Numbered from the stretch's first letter, positions 19,553 to 29,628 are shown. The stretch is DNA of 64,000 bases from Rhodocyclaceae bacterium (GCA_022072095.1 JAJVIJ010000028.1:1-64000); one strand, 5' to 3'. Made by a program: numbers and translations. The notes: a model not told the origin generated them from the sequence alone.

Positions 19553-20341
19553 TCAGGAATCCGCCAGTCCGGCGACCGTCGAGTTGAAGCCATTGTCGAC
19601 GAACAGGATTTCTCCGGTAATGCCGCTCGCCAGGTCCGAAAGCAGAAAGGCCGTGGCGTTGCCAACCTGTTCGATGGTGACGTTCTGCCGCATCGGCGAA
19701 TGGTCGGAAACGAACTTGAGAATCTTGCCGAAGCTGCCGATTCCGGAGGCCGCGAGTGTCTTGATCGGGCCGGCCGATACGCCGTTGACGCGGATGCCTT
19801 CGGCACCCAGACCCAGCGCCATGTAGCGTACTGCCGCTTCCAGGCTCGCCTTGGCCAGTCCCATGGTGTTGTAATTGGGAATGCTGCGGGAGGCGCCAAG
19901 ATAGGTAAGCGTCACCAACGATGCCGCGCGGCCGCGCATCAGCGGCCGTGCCGCGCGCGCCAGCGCTGGAAAACTGTAGCTCGAGATATCGTGCGCCGTG
20001 CGGAAGTTTTCGCGCGTGCAACCGTCCAGGAAATCGCCATCGATGGCTTCGCGAGGCGCGAACGCGATCGCGTGTACCAGGCCATCCAGCGTATCCCAGC
20101 GTTCGCGAAGCGCTGCGAACAGGTGTTCGATCTGGGCGTCGTCGCCGACATCGCAGGGGATCACCAGGTCGCTGCCAAACCCGGCCGCCATCTCGGCCAC
20201 GCGCTCGCGAAAACGCTCGTTTTGATAGGTGAAGGCCAAATCGGCGCCCTCTCGGCGGGCCGCCTCGGCCACGCCGTAGGCGATCGAGCGATTGGACAGC
20301 AGCCCCGTGATCAGAATGCGTTTGCCGGCAAGAAATCCCAT
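19553..20341 (-). CDS. fabI: Enoyl-[acyl-carrier-protein] reductase (NADH)
   Basis: 262 residues, short-chain dehydrogenase fold. Last step of each fatty-acid elongation cycle. FabI-type catalytic spacing Tyr-x6-Lys is seen in YNTMGLAK, with [13 protein letters not shown] at the N-terminus (nucleotide binding) and [12 protein letters not shown] toward the C-terminus. The ATG at 20341 follows AGGAGGG on the minus strand; longer in-frame extension upstream lacks family resemblance. Sensitivity to triclosan would be expected for this class. Confidence 0.95.
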   Translation of the reverse strand: MGFLAGKRILITGLLSNRSIAYGVAEAARREGADLAFTYQNERFRERVAEMAAGFGSDLVIPCDVGDDAQIEHLFAALRERWDTLDGLVHAIAFAPREAIDGDFLDGCTRENFRTAHDISSYSFPALARAARPLMRGRAASLVTLTYLGASRSIPNYNTMGLAKASLEAAVRYMALGLGAEGIRVNGVSAGPIKTLAASGIGSFGKILKFVSDHSPMRQNVTIEQVGNATAFLLSDLASGITGEILFVDNGFNSTVAGLADS

Positions 20342-20412
20342 CCAGCCCTCCTCAAGTGTCGGCGGATTATAGCGAAGCGCCATGATGCAACGAGACGCCC
20401 TGCCCGGCGGCA

Positions 20413-20418
20413 TACAAT
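20413..20418 (+). promoter_or_regulatory. -10 box candidate in front of the orphan binding lipoprotein
   Basis: TACAAT ends only 7 bp before the ATG at 20426. If used, transcription would start at or next to the ATG. No -35 hexamer is convincing. Confidence 0.3.
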
Positions 20419-20425
20419 CGGGGAC

Positions 20426-22633
20426 ATGAACACCCATTCGTTGAGCGCGCCGGCGCGCATCGTGGCGATCCTGGCCGCAGTGTGGCTCGCGGGCTGCGCT
20501 GACGTCTGGAACGATCCCTACCCGGCGCGGGACAGGCACGCGAACGTCATGTACACGGCGTTTCTGGATCGGCCGAAGCATCTCGATCCGGTCCAGTCCT
20601 ACAGCGAGGATGAGGCCACGTTTACGGCGCAGATCTATGAGCCGCCGTTGCAGTACCACTACCTCAAGCGTCCTTATGAACTGATTCCGGCCACCGCGCA
20701 GGCCGTTCCCCGACCGCGATATTTCGACGTAGATGGCGAGGCTCTGCCTCAGGATGCGCCGGCGGAAAAGGTCGCCTACTCTCTATACGAGCTGTCGTTG
20801 CAACCGGGCATACGTTACCAGCCTCATCCCGCTTTCGCGCGCGTCGCCGGCGGAGCTTACCGATATGTCCCGATCGGAGAGGGTGAGCTGAAGAAGTACA
20901 GAACACTCGCCGATTTCCCGGATACCGACACGCGCGAACTGACCGCCGAGGATTACGTTTATCAGATCAAGCGACTGGCGCATCCGCGCCTGCATTCGCC
21001 GGTTTTTGGCTTGATGAGCGAATACATCGTCGGCCTGGGCGAGCTAGGCAAGCGCTTGAAATCGCATGTGGACACCCTGCCGGCCCAGGCGCGTGGTGGC
21101 TGGATCGATTTGCGCGACTTCCCGCTGGAAGGCGCCGAGGTCGTCGATCGCTATATCTACCGGATCAAGGTCAAGGGGAAATATCCCCAGTTCATCTATT
21201 GGCTGACCATGCCCTTTTTTGCACCCATGCCTTGGGAGGCCGATCGGTTCTACGACCAGCCGGGTATGTCGCGGAACAATCTGAGCCTGGACTGGTATCC
21301 GGTCGGGACCGGCCCGTTCATGCTGGTCGAGAACAATCCGAACGCGCGCATGGTGCTGGCGCGCAACCCCAACTTCCGCGGTGAGCGCTACCCCTGCGAG
21401 GGTGAGGCCGAAGACCGGGCCAGGGGTCTGCTCGTCGATTGCGGCAAACTGCTGCCGTTCGTGGACAAGGTGGTATTCACTCGTGAAAAGGAGCAGATCC
21501 CGTACTGGAACAAGTTTCGGCAAGGCTACTACGATCTTTCGGGTATCAGTTCGGACAGCTTCGATCAAGCTGTCCAGCTGACCGGCCGCGGTGATACGGT
21601 CCTGACCGACGAGATGAGCGCTCAGGGGATCGGGCTGCTCACCGCGGTCGCGACCTCGGACATGTACATGGGCTTCAACTGGCTGGATCCGGTTGTCGGG
21701 GGCGTACAGCAAGATCCGGCAGCACGCGAGCGCGCGCGCAAGCTGCGTCAGGCCATTTCCATCGCCATCGATCAGGAGGAATTCATTTCCATATTCCTCA
21801 ATGGACGGGGGATCGCTGCGCAGGGGCCGATCCCGCCCGGTATTTTTGGTTACCGCGATGGGCAGGAGGGTGTGAACAAGCTGGTCTATCAGTGGTCTGG
21901 CAGGGCTGACGACGCCCGTCGACGCAGCGTGGACGAGGCAAGACGCCTGCTTGCCGAGGCGGGATATCCGGGTGGCCGAGATGCGGCCAGCGGGGTGCCG
22001 CTGGTGATCAACCTTGACACCACGGCGACCGGTGTCGGTGCCAAGTCACGCGTCGACTGGTTGAGCAAGCAATTCGCCAAACTCGATATCCAGCTGGTCG
22101 TGCGCAGTACCGACTACAACCGCTTCCAGGACAAGGTGCGCAAAGGGAGCGTACAGCTATTCTATTTTGGCTGGAACGCGGACTATCCCGATCCGGAGAA
22201 TTTCCTGTTCCTGTTGTATGGGCCACAAGGTAAGGTGAGGTTTCAGGGCGAGAATGCAGCCAACTACCAGAACCCCGACTACGACCGACTGTTCGAGCAG
22301 ATGCGCAATATGGACAACGGTCCCGAGCGGCTCGCGCTGATCGGGCGCATGGTCGAGATCTTGCGCAGGGATGCGCCGTGGGTCTGGGGTTTCCACCCCA
22401 AGAGCTATACGCTGCAGCACGCCTGGGTGTTCAACCGCAAGCCCTCGAATGTCGGCAACAACACGCTGAAGTATCAGCGTGTCGATCCGGCCCTGAGGGC
22501 GCGCATGCGTTCCGAATGGAACCGGCCGGTGCTCTGGCCATTGGGCGTTGTGGCGGTCGCCTTGGTCGCGCTGGCCGTCGTTGCCGTCAGGCGGTTCCGT
22601 GCGCGGGAGTGGGCCCGGATGCTCGCCGACTGA
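20426..22633 (+). CDS. ABC transporter substrate-binding lipoprotein, peptide-type (family 5), C-terminally anchored
   Basis: 735 residues. N-terminal lipoprotein signal ending LAGC near residue 25. The rest reads as a dipeptide/oligopeptide-binding protein: [41 protein letters not shown], and the later region with [14 protein letters not shown]. Longer than usual for the family (around 500-600). After the binding domain a hydrophobic segment, [18 protein letters not shown], near residues 705-725 predicts a transmembrane helix, unusual for a lipoprotein receptor. No permease or ATPase genes are adjacent, so it is an orphan receptor here. Confidence 0.85.
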   Translation: MNTHSLSAPARIVAILAAVWLAGCADVWNDPYPARDRHANVMYTAFLDRPKHLDPVQSYSEDEATFTAQIYEPPLQYHYLKRPYELIPATAQAVPRPRYFDVDGEALPQDAPAEKVAYSLYELSLQPGIRYQPHPAFARVAGGAYRYVPIGEGELKKYRTLADFPDTDTRELTAEDYVYQIKRLAHPRLHSPVFGLMSEYIVGLGELGKRLKSHVDTLPAQARGGWIDLRDFPLEGAEVVDRYIYRIKVKGKYPQFIYWLTMPFFAPMPWEADRFYDQPGMSRNNLSLDWYPVGTGPFMLVENNPNARMVLARNPNFRGERYPCEGEAEDRARGLLVDCGKLLPFVDKVVFTREKEQIPYWNKFRQGYYDLSGISSDSFDQAVQLTGRGDTVLTDEMSAQGIGLLTAVATSDMYMGFNWLDPVVGGVQQDPAARERARKLRQAISIAIDQEEFISIFLNGRGIAAQGPIPPGIFGYRDGQEGVNKLVYQWSGRADDARRRSVDEARRLLAEAGYPGGRDAASGVPLVINLDTTATGVGAKSRVDWLSKQFAKLDIQLVVRSTDYNRFQDKVRKGSVQLFYFGWNADYPDPENFLFLLYGPQGKVRFQGENAANYQNPDYDRLFEQMRNMDNGPERLALIGRMVEILRRDAPWVWGFHPKSYTLQHAWVFNRKPSNVGNNTLKYQRVDPALRARMRSEWNRPVLWPLGVVAVALVALAVVAVRRFRAREWARMLAD

Positions 22634-22677
22634 CAGAAAATGTCGGACCCGATGATGCACACACGATTGAGCCCGAG

Positions 22678-23469
22678 ATGAAGGTTGCAACCTGGAACGT
22701 CAACTCGCTCAAGGTCAGGCTTCCTCACGTCCTGGGGTGGCTCGAATCGGCCAGACCGGATGTGCTGTGCCTGCAGGAGACCAAGCTCGCGGAGTCCGAT
22801 TTTCCATACGCGGCCATCGAATCGGCCGGCTATCGTGCCGCGGCATACGGGCAGCGCACCTACAATGGCGTTGCGATACTGGCGCGCTCGGAGTTGCGCG
22901 ATGTCACGCTCGGCATCCCGGGTTTCGAAGACCCGCAGAGCCGGGTCATTTCGGCACGCGTCGATGGCCTGTGCGTGGTCTGCGTCTACGTTCCGAACGG
23001 TCAGGAGACCGGCTCGGACAAGTATCGATACAAACTGGAATGGCTCGATCGTTTGTGTGCCTGGCTTCAGGGCTTGCTGGCGATCGAGCCCAATGTCGTC
23101 GTCGCCGGCGACTACAACATCGCGCCTGAATCCAGGGATGTCTACGATCCCGCGGCCTGGGAGGGCAAGGTACTATGTTCGGGGCCGGAGCGTGCCGCGT
23201 TCCAGAGGCTGCTGGCGATCGGTTTCGCGGATGCGTTCAGGCTGTTCGAGCAGGCGGAGCGCAGTTATACCTGGTGGGACTATCGCATGATGGCGTTCCG
23301 GCGCAAAATGGGCTTGCGCATAGATCACTTGCTGGTGTCCACGCCGCTCGTGCCGCGTTGCGTTGAGTGCCATATCGACGTCGCACCGCGCCGACTGGAA
23401 CGCCCGTCCGATCATGCCCCGGTCTGGCTCACTCTGGCAGACGATCACTCCGGCGAAGCTGGCGCATGA
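22678..23469 (+). CDS. xth: Exodeoxyribonuclease III
   Basis: 263 residues, the Exo III family (AP endonuclease / 3'-5' exonuclease, base excision repair). MKVATWNVNSLKVRL, CLQETKL, GDYNIAPE and RPSDHAPVWL contain the metal and catalytic residues expected (Asn, Glu, Asp-x-Asn, His). ATG at 22678 gives the family N-terminus although the ribosome site is weak. It lies 44 bp after the binding lipoprotein gene. Confidence 0.93.
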   Translation: MKVATWNVNSLKVRLPHVLGWLESARPDVLCLQETKLAESDFPYAAIESAGYRAAAYGQRTYNGVAILARSELRDVTLGIPGFEDPQSRVISARVDGLCVVCVYVPNGQETGSDKYRYKLEWLDRLCAWLQGLLAIEPNVVVAGDYNIAPESRDVYDPAAWEGKVLCSGPERAAFQRLLAIGFADAFRLFEQAERSYTWWDYRMMAFRRKMGLRIDHLLVSTPLVPRCVECHIDVAPRRLERPSDHAPVWLTLADDHSGEAGA

Positions 23470-23557
23470 GTGTCGGGTATGCGCGTACGACCGTTTCCTA
23501 CCTGCATGTCGTCGCAGGCAGTTAATCGATTGATGAACCACTGATCGGAGGAGCACC

Positions 23558-23764
23558 ATGCAAATCAATGTCGGAAGTACGGACCGGGTCATTCGTGGTG
23601 TCGTCGGGCTGGCGCTGATCGTTGCGGCGCTGACCGGTGCGATCGGCGTCTGGGGCTGGATCGGCGTCGTGCCACTGGCGACCGCGATCTTCCGCTTCTG
23701 CCCCGCCTACACCCTGTTCGGTATGAACACTTGCCCAGTCACGAAGACGGAGCGGGGGAAATAG
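23558..23764 (+). CDS. Small DUF2892-family membrane protein
   Basis: 68 residues. VGSTDRVIRGVVGLALI, a short turn with W-G-W, then IFRFCPAYTLFGMNTC. The two hydrophobic stretches and the FCPAYTLFG(M/I)NTC ending match DUF2892 (YgaP-type C-terminal membrane domain, often beside rhodanese). The ribosome site CGGAGGAG precedes the ATG. Function is unknown; the two conserved Cys hint at a thiol or sulfur link, by analogy only. The 3' end overlaps that of rsmA by 26 bp. Confidence 0.8.
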   Translation: MQINVGSTDRVIRGVVGLALIVAALTGAIGVWGWIGVVPLATAIFRFCPAYTLFGMNTCPVTKTERGK

Positions 23765-24554
23765 ACCGGGCATGCTCGCCGTCGCGCCTGAGATAGGCGG
23801 CGATGCGCGCGTAGGTGTCGATGTCGAGTGCCTCGGCCCGTTGTCCAGGATCGAGCGACAAGTGCGCGAAATCGTCGCTGCCGAGCCAGCGGGACAGGCT
23901 GTTGCGCAAGGTCTTACGTCGCTGTTGAAAACCGGCGGCGACGATTGCTTCGAACAGGGGCATGTCGGCGGCCGCGACCACGGACTGGTGCTCGGGTTCC
24001 AGGCGCACGATGGCCGAGCGCACCTTGGGGGGCGGTCGGAAGGCCCCCGGTTCGATGACGAACAGGCGGCGCATGCGAAAGCGCGCTTGCAAGGTCAGCG
24101 ACAGCCGACCATAGGCGGCGTCGCCGGGCTGCGCGACCATGCGGTCGACGACTTCCTTCTGCAGCATGAAGAGCGCGTCGCGCAGTGCGGATGCCTGTGA
24201 GGCGATGTGGAACAGCAGGGGCGTCGAAATGTTGTAGGGCAGGTTGCCGATCAGACGAATATTCTCGCCCAGCGCTGAAAAATCGAACTTCAGCGCGTCA
24301 GCGGCGTGGACGGTGAGTCGCTCCGGCGGAAATTGGGCACGCAGCTCGGCCACCAGATTCCGATCGATTTCGACTACGTGCAAGTGTGTCAGCCGTTCCA
24401 GCAGCGGGCGCGTGAGTGCACCCAGGCCCGGCCCGATCTCGACTACGTTGTCCTCGCGCGCCGGGCCGAAGGCGTCGAGGATGCGGCGAATCGCCGTGGT
24501 ATCGACGAGAAAGTGCTGCCCGAAGCGTTTGCGCGGGGTGTGAGAGCTGGTCAC
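23739..24554 (-). CDS. rsmA: 16S rRNA dimethyladenosine transferase
   Basis: 271 residues. SAM-dependent dimethylation of two adjacent adenosines near the 3' end of 16S rRNA. RKRFGQHFLVD, EIGPGLGALTRPLL (SAM motif), NLPYNIST (catalytic N-L-P-Y) and a Pro-rich segment PPPKVRSAIVRL are all typical. The start is taken as GTG 24554: it begins just before SSHTPRKRFGQHF and leaves a 7-bp gap from pdxA. Longer extension would run through pdxA. Third in the order surA-pdxA-rsmA, as in many proteobacteria. Confidence 0.94.
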   Translation of the reverse strand: MTSSHTPRKRFGQHFLVDTTAIRRILDAFGPAREDNVVEIGPGLGALTRPLLERLTHLHVVEIDRNLVAELRAQFPPERLTVHAADALKFDFSALGENIRLIGNLPYNISTPLLFHIASQASALRDALFMLQKEVVDRMVAQPGDAAYGRLSLTLQARFRMRRLFVIEPGAFRPPPKVRSAIVRLEPEHQSVVAAADMPLFEAIVAAGFQQRRKTLRNSLSRWLGSDDFAHLSLDPGQRAEALDIDTYARIAAYLRRDGEHARSISPAPSS

Positions 24555-24561
24555 GCCGCCA

Positions 24562-25599
24562 TTACGCCGTACGCGCGGTGTGCGCCAGCGTGCAGGCCAG
24601 ATCGACCGCCGCGGCAAGGCTGCCCGGATCGGCACGCCCGCTGCCGGCGAGGTCGAAGGCGGTGCCATGGTCCACCGAGGTGCGGATCACGGGCAGACCG
24701 AGCGTGACATTGACGCCGTGGCCGAAGCTCGCATGCTTGAGTACCGGCAAACCCTGATCGTGATACATCGCGAGCACACAGTCGCCCTGCGCCAGTGTGC
24801 GCGGTACGAACAGCGTATCGGCAGGCAGTGGGCCGACGAGCTGCAAGCCACGCTCGCGCAGCTTGTCGAGCGCCGGGGCGATGACGTCGATCTCTTCGCG
24901 TCCCATGTGCCCGCCCTCGCCGGCATGCGGGTTCAGTCCGGCGACCAGGATGCGTGGCGTCGGCAGGCCGAAGCGCCGCACCAGATCGGCATGCAGGATG
25001 GTGATGGTTTCGGTGAGCAGTTCCGCGGTGATCGCGGCCGGCACGGCGGCGAGCGGCCGATGGGTGGTCGCGAGCGCGACACGCATGCCGCCGCCCACCA
25101 GCATCATGACGACACGGGGTGTCGCGGTCTTTTCGGCCAGGTATTCGGTGTGCCCGGAAAAGCGGATGCCGGCATCGTTGATGATGGCCTTGTGTAGCGG
25201 TGCGGTGACCATGGCGTCGAACTCGCCCGACAGGCAGCCCGACAGGGCACGATCGAGCAAGGACAGCACATACCGTGCGTTGGCCGGATCGGGCCGTCCC
25301 GGCTCGACGGGGCGGACGAGTGGCACGTGCAGGACTTCGGTGGCCCCCGGATCGACCGTACCCGCGGGCGCGTAGCCTTCGATCCGGATCGAAGGCTCGC
25401 GCGCTGAGGCGTCCGCAAGCGCGTGCACGCGCTCTGCGAGCAAGGCTGCATCGCCGAGCAGAACCAGCCGTGCCGAGCGGGGTCTCTTCGCCAGCATCAA
25501 TGCCAGTTCGGGGCCGATCCCGGCCGGCTCGCCGGTGGTGACCGCAATGCGGATGGCCTGGTTGCCGGCCATCGGTGTCGTGTTGCCCCGATCAGGCAT
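24562..25599 (-). CDS. pdxA: 4-hydroxythreonine-4-phosphate dehydrogenase
   Basis: About 345 residues. NAD-dependent step of pyridoxal-phosphate synthesis (DXP-dependent route). TTGEPAGIGPELA, SGHTEYLAE, GLNPHAGEGGHMG and TSVDHGTAFDLAG are diagnostic and include the metal-binding His residues. Start options are ATG 25599 (used), ATG 25572 (just before GNQAIRIAVTTGEP, closest to E. coli length), or TTG 25611 overlapping the surA stop. Coupling with surA and rsmA is the conserved arrangement. Confidence 0.94.
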   Translation of the reverse strand: MPDRGNTTPMAGNQAIRIAVTTGEPAGIGPELALMLAKRPRSARLVLLGDAALLAERVHALADASAREPSIRIEGYAPAGTVDPGATEVLHVPLVRPVEPGRPDPANARYVLSLLDRALSGCLSGEFDAMVTAPLHKAIINDAGIRFSGHTEYLAEKTATPRVVMMLVGGGMRVALATTHRPLAAVPAAITAELLTETITILHADLVRRFGLPTPRILVAGLNPHAGEGGHMGREEIDVIAPALDKLRERGLQLVGPLPADTLFVPRTLAQGDCVLAMYHDQGLPVLKHASFGHGVNVTLGLPVIRTSVDHGTAFDLAGSGRADPGSLAAAVDLACTLAHTARTA

Positions 25600-25607
25600 G
25601 CCGTCGC

Positions 25608-26972
25608 TCAACGTTCTTCGAGGCGCAACTCGACATAGGCGCGGTCGCGCAGTTGCCGCAACCAGTCCTGATAGGCTTCGTCGGCCTTGCGCTCGCGCAG
25701 GATCTGACGCGCAACCTGGCGTCGGCGCTCGGACGAGACCGAGTCGGTGCGGCGTTCGATGAGCTGGATCAGATGCCAGCCAAATTGCGTCTGCACCGGG
25801 TCCGAGATTTCGCCGGACTTCAGGTTCCTCACCGCCTGCTCGAACTCCGGTACGGTATCGCCGGCATAAACCCAGCCTAGATCGCCGCCCTTGGCGGCCG
25901 AAAGATCGTTCGAGTGCAGACGAGCGAGCTCGGCGAAATCGGCACCGTGGGTGACGCGCTGCTTGATTTCCATGAGCCGCCGGCGTGCTTCGTCATCGCT
26001 CTTGACTTCGGTGTCGCGCAGCAGAATGTGGCGCACATGGAATTGGTCCACCGGTGTGTTGTCGACCAGATTGTTGCCGCCGCGACGGTCCGTGATGCGG
26101 ATGACATGAAGTCCGGCCGGCGAACGCAGGATCCTGGACAGTTCCCCTGTCTTGAGCGCCTTGCCAGCGTCGACATACAGGTTCGGTAGCCGTTCGACCG
26201 GCCGCCATCCCAACGAGCCGCCATTGTTCGCGTCCGGCGCCTGGGAATAGGTGGCCGCGACCTTTGCGAAGGGTTCACCCTTGTTGATCTGTGCGATCGC
26301 TTCCTGCATGCGCGCCTGGATGCGGTCGAGTTCGGTCGGGCTCGCCTGCTCGGGTACGCGGATCAGGATGTGCTCGACCAACCACTCGCCGGCCTGCGGA
26401 GTGCCCGGGTTCGAGAGCAGATTGTCCACTTCGGCATCGGTGACGACGATGCGGTTGGTGACCTCGCGCTCCCGCAGTCGCGACAGCAGCATCTCCTTGC
26501 GGATATCGTCGCGAAAGCGCGACCAGGGAATGCCATCGCGCTCGATCGCGGTGCGCATCTCGGCGAGCGTGACGCGATTGCCCTCTGCGATGCGGGCGAG
26601 TGCTGCATCGAGCGCGGCATCGTCCACCTGTAAGCCAGTGTCGCGAGCGAGTTGCAGTTGTACGCGCTCAAGGATCAGGCGTTCGAGCAACTGCTTTTCC
26701 AGCGCATCGCGCGGCGGCAGTTCGATGTTTCGTTGCCGCAGTTGGGACTCGGTCTGGACGGTACGGTGACGCAATTCCGAAAGCGTGACGGCTTCGTCGT
26801 TGACGATGGCGACGACACGATCGATCTCCGCCGGGAGGGACTGCGCTGGCGGCGTGGGCGATTGCGCGAACACGCTCGCACCGAGCCCGCCGGCGAATGC
26901 GACGAGGGCCACCAACGCCAGCCCTCGCGGCAAGCTCGACGGCAAGAGGCATCTGGGGGTTGAGAAAGACAT
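25608..26972 (-). CDS. surA: Periplasmic chaperone SurA
   Basis: 454 residues. Carries outer-membrane proteins, LptD above all, through the periplasm. Signal peptide near residues 1-36 (ALVALVAFAGGLGASVFA). N-terminal chaperone region with EIDRVVAIVNDEAVT. Two parvulin domains (about residues 190-290: EHILIRVPE; about 305-400: RHILLRDTE, GGDLGWVYAGDTVPEFE). It follows lptD by 13 bp, coupling the client with its chaperone. Confidence 0.95.
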   Translation of the reverse strand: MSFSTPRCLLPSSLPRGLALVALVAFAGGLGASVFAQSPTPPAQSLPAEIDRVVAIVNDEAVTLSELRHRTVQTESQLRQRNIELPPRDALEKQLLERLILERVQLQLARDTGLQVDDAALDAALARIAEGNRVTLAEMRTAIERDGIPWSRFRDDIRKEMLLSRLREREVTNRIVVTDAEVDNLLSNPGTPQAGEWLVEHILIRVPEQASPTELDRIQARMQEAIAQINKGEPFAKVAATYSQAPDANNGGSLGWRPVERLPNLYVDAGKALKTGELSRILRSPAGLHVIRITDRRGGNNLVDNTPVDQFHVRHILLRDTEVKSDDEARRRLMEIKQRVTHGADFAELARLHSNDLSAAKGGDLGWVYAGDTVPEFEQAVRNLKSGEISDPVQTQFGWHLIQLIERRTDSVSSERRRQVARQILRERKADEAYQDWLRQLRDRAYVELRLEER

Positions 26973-26985
26973 TGGAGAGCTCGGC

Positions 26986-29628
26986 TCAGGGCTGGGTCGG
27001 GTCGACGTTGATGATGCCGTAGCCCGGGATGTTGCGACGTAGCAGATCGAGCGGACTCGAGCCGACGCTGGTGAGGCCGTTCAGCTCGAGTTGAAGGAAG
27101 ATGGCGGTGTTCGAGCGCTGGTTGATCGTCGCGAGCTGTTGTCCGACCACACGGAAGGCCCAGCAGCCGCCGTCGTATTCGAGGCCGCCGATGGCCTGTG
27201 TGACGCGCTTGTCCTTCACCGAATAGTTGTAGCGCCCGACGCCATACCAGCCGCTGCCCAGGGGCCATTGGGCAGTCAGGTCCAAGTCGCGCAGGATGTC
27301 GCGGTAGTAGCGGTAGGAGGCGGAAAGGACGCGGGTGGGGCCCGGGTGCCAGCGGGCGGCGATGGTGTAGCGCTCCGTGCGGGCCTCGCGCGGATTGTAT
27401 TGCCAAGCGAGATCCATGGTCGTATCGGGCAGCAACGTACCCGACAAGGCCGCCAGGAGGTCGGCGACACGGTCGGTGCGCCCGGCAACGCCGGGCAGCG
27501 TCACCTCCTGGTCACGGAAGTAATAGCGCTGTGCGACCGCTCCGCGCAGCAACTCCGCCCCGGTCTGCGGATCGATCAGCCGGCTCACGACTGCCGCCGT
27601 CAATTGATTGGTATCGCCGATGCGGTCGCTGCCGACGAAGCGGTTTTCGGAGAAGATCTGCGCAAAATTGAATTCGGCCAGTGCCGAGTCGAATACCGGG
27701 ATCTGGCTCTGATCCTTGCGTGGTGCATAGACGTAGAACAGCCTGGGTTCAAGTGTCTGTGTCAGCGCGCGCCCTCCCCAAGTAGCGTCGCGCTCGAACA
27801 CGACGCCTGAGTCGACGCTGAGTATGGGCAGGTTGCGCGTGATCTGGTCCGGCACGCCGGCCGCCTGCTGGCTCAGGTGGTAGCGGGTCATGTGCAGACC
27901 CAGCTTGGGCGTGACGTAGAACGCCTGGCTTTCCAGCGGCAGCGAAATCTGCGGGTATAGGACCGTGCGTGCTGCATTGACCGCGGTGCTGTGGCTGAAT
28001 CGGCTGAAGCCGCCGGTCAGGTTGAAGCTGCTGCCGTAGAGGAATTCGGGCCGGTTGGCATAGACGCTGAGCTGGGGCAGCAAGGCATAGGCCTCGGCCG
28101 AATTCAGCAATGGCTGGTAACGCTGCATGTTGAGCGTGGCGCCCCACCAGGTCGAGCCGTAGCTCAGCACTCCCTGCCGCAGCAGATAGGCCTGCGAGGT
28201 GCTGGTCAGGCGGCTCGCGAGATCGGAGTAGTAATTGCGATCCGAGGCGCTGTTCAGGTTCAGCGCTCCGGTCCATCCGGGCGCCAGCGTTTGCGTGTGC
28301 ATGAGCGAAAAAGCGTTGCGGCCTTCACCGAACACGCGATCGTTCGGCATCACCTCCAGGCGCGCGACGCCGTTGTAGCGCTGATCCAGATAGCGGAACT
28401 CGCCGTTCATCGCGATGCCGCGCTTGCTGATCATGCGTGGCGCGATGGTCGCATCCATGTTGGGCGCGATGTTCCAGTAGTACGGAAACGAGAAGTCCAG
28501 CCCCTTGCTTTCGGACGTGCTGAAGCTGGGTGTGAGAAAGCCGGACTTGCGCTGGCTGTTCAGCGAAAAGCTCAAGGACGGTGCGTACAGTACCGGGACA
28601 TCCTTGAACCAGATCGTGCCGTTGCGCCCATGGCCGATTTCACGGTCATGGTCCAGGCGCAATTCGGAGACCCTGGCATACCAGTCCGGATCGTTCGGGC
28701 CGCAGGTGCTGTAGGTCGCGTTCGTCATTGTCTCGACGTCGGGACCTTCGAAGTCGATCCGCGCTGCGGTCCCGTAGGCGTTCGACGCTCCGCGCTGCTG
28801 GCCGAGTTTGGAGGGGCGGCTGATCAGATAGGTCGGGTTCAGAAAATGGCCTTCTCGACGGCTGAGCTGCATGTTGAGCTCGGGGCCGGTGATCACATCC
28901 TTTTCCTGGGTCAGCACCACGTGGCCGCGCGCCCGGACCTCGTCCGTGGGCAGCAGATAGGTGATTTCATCGGCGGTCAGCGTCGAGCCGATCCGCCGCA
29001 GTTCGGCGTCGCCCTTGACCACCGCGATGTCATCGGTTCGGCCACGGATCTCTTCGCCCAGCAGGAAGGTCGGGCGCTCGTCGTTGCTGACGCGCGGAAG
29101 CGGTGTCAGTGCCGGAGCGGGCTTCAAGCCCAGCAGCGGCGACGGGTCGCGCTCGGCGAGTCGAGATGCTGTGCCCACATGCGGTTCGGCTGGTGGCAAC
29201 GCTCGCGGGGCATCGGCCGCCGGTGTGGCGATCGATCCGGTGGCCCCCGTCGTTGCAGCAGGTGGTGCGACTGCGGTGGCGTCGGGCGGCGACGGCCGGG
29301 ACGCCGACGGTGCCGACGGCGCCCCGGCTGGTGCAGGGGCGGTTCTTGGCACGGCTACAGCTTGTCCCGATTGCACGGGAGCCAGCGGACGTGCTTCCTT
29401 GTCGCCGGCCTCGCTCGTCGCCGGTGCGGCAGACTTCTCCGGTTTTGCGAGCGGAGGGGCGGGGGGCAAGGCCGCGCCTGCGGGGGTCGTTGGGGCTGCC
29501 TGCGGCGGCTGGGGCTTACCCAGCAGGGTCGGGTCGACGCGAAGGGGTGGCAGTGCGTCGGCCGCATAGGCGGGCGCACCGCACGCGCATGCGGCGCCAA
29601 TACAGGCTATCGAAATCAGGGCACGCAC
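26986..29628 (-). CDS. lptD: LPS-assembly protein LptD (outer-membrane translocon)
   Basis: 880 residues. With LptE it inserts lipopolysaccharide into the outer leaflet. Signal peptide ending near APAYA (residue 23). An unusually long Ala/Pro-rich low-complexity stretch covers about residues 32-165. Then an OstA-like N-terminal domain (GEEIRGRTDDIAVVKG) and a large C-terminal beta-barrel. Outside the signal, the mature protein shows two cysteines I can place: in YSTCGPND (about 308) and DGGCWAFR (about 821). These fit the pair linking periplasmic domain and barrel. E. coli has four cysteines. Confidence 0.95.
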   Translation of the reverse strand: MRALISIACIGAACACGAPAYAADALPPLRVDPTLLGKPQPPQAAPTTPAGAALPPAPPLAKPEKSAAPATSEAGDKEARPLAPVQSGQAVAVPRTAPAPAGAPSAPSASRPSPPDATAVAPPAATTGATGSIATPAADAPRALPPAEPHVGTASRLAERDPSPLLGLKPAPALTPLPRVSNDERPTFLLGEEIRGRTDDIAVVKGDAELRRIGSTLTADEITYLLPTDEVRARGHVVLTQEKDVITGPELNMQLSRREGHFLNPTYLISRPSKLGQQRGASNAYGTAARIDFEGPDVETMTNATYSTCGPNDPDWYARVSELRLDHDREIGHGRNGTIWFKDVPVLYAPSLSFSLNSQRKSGFLTPSFSTSESKGLDFSFPYYWNIAPNMDATIAPRMISKRGIAMNGEFRYLDQRYNGVARLEVMPNDRVFGEGRNAFSLMHTQTLAPGWTGALNLNSASDRNYYSDLASRLTSTSQAYLLRQGVLSYGSTWWGATLNMQRYQPLLNSAEAYALLPQLSVYANRPEFLYGSSFNLTGGFSRFSHSTAVNAARTVLYPQISLPLESQAFYVTPKLGLHMTRYHLSQQAAGVPDQITRNLPILSVDSGVVFERDATWGGRALTQTLEPRLFYVYAPRKDQSQIPVFDSALAEFNFAQIFSENRFVGSDRIGDTNQLTAAVVSRLIDPQTGAELLRGAVAQRYYFRDQEVTLPGVAGRTDRVADLLAALSGTLLPDTTMDLAWQYNPREARTERYTIAARWHPGPTRVLSASYRYYRDILRDLDLTAQWPLGSGWYGVGRYNYSVKDKRVTQAIGGLEYDGGCWAFRVVGQQLATINQRSNTAIFLQLELNGLTSVGSSPLDLLRRNIPGYGIINVDPTQP

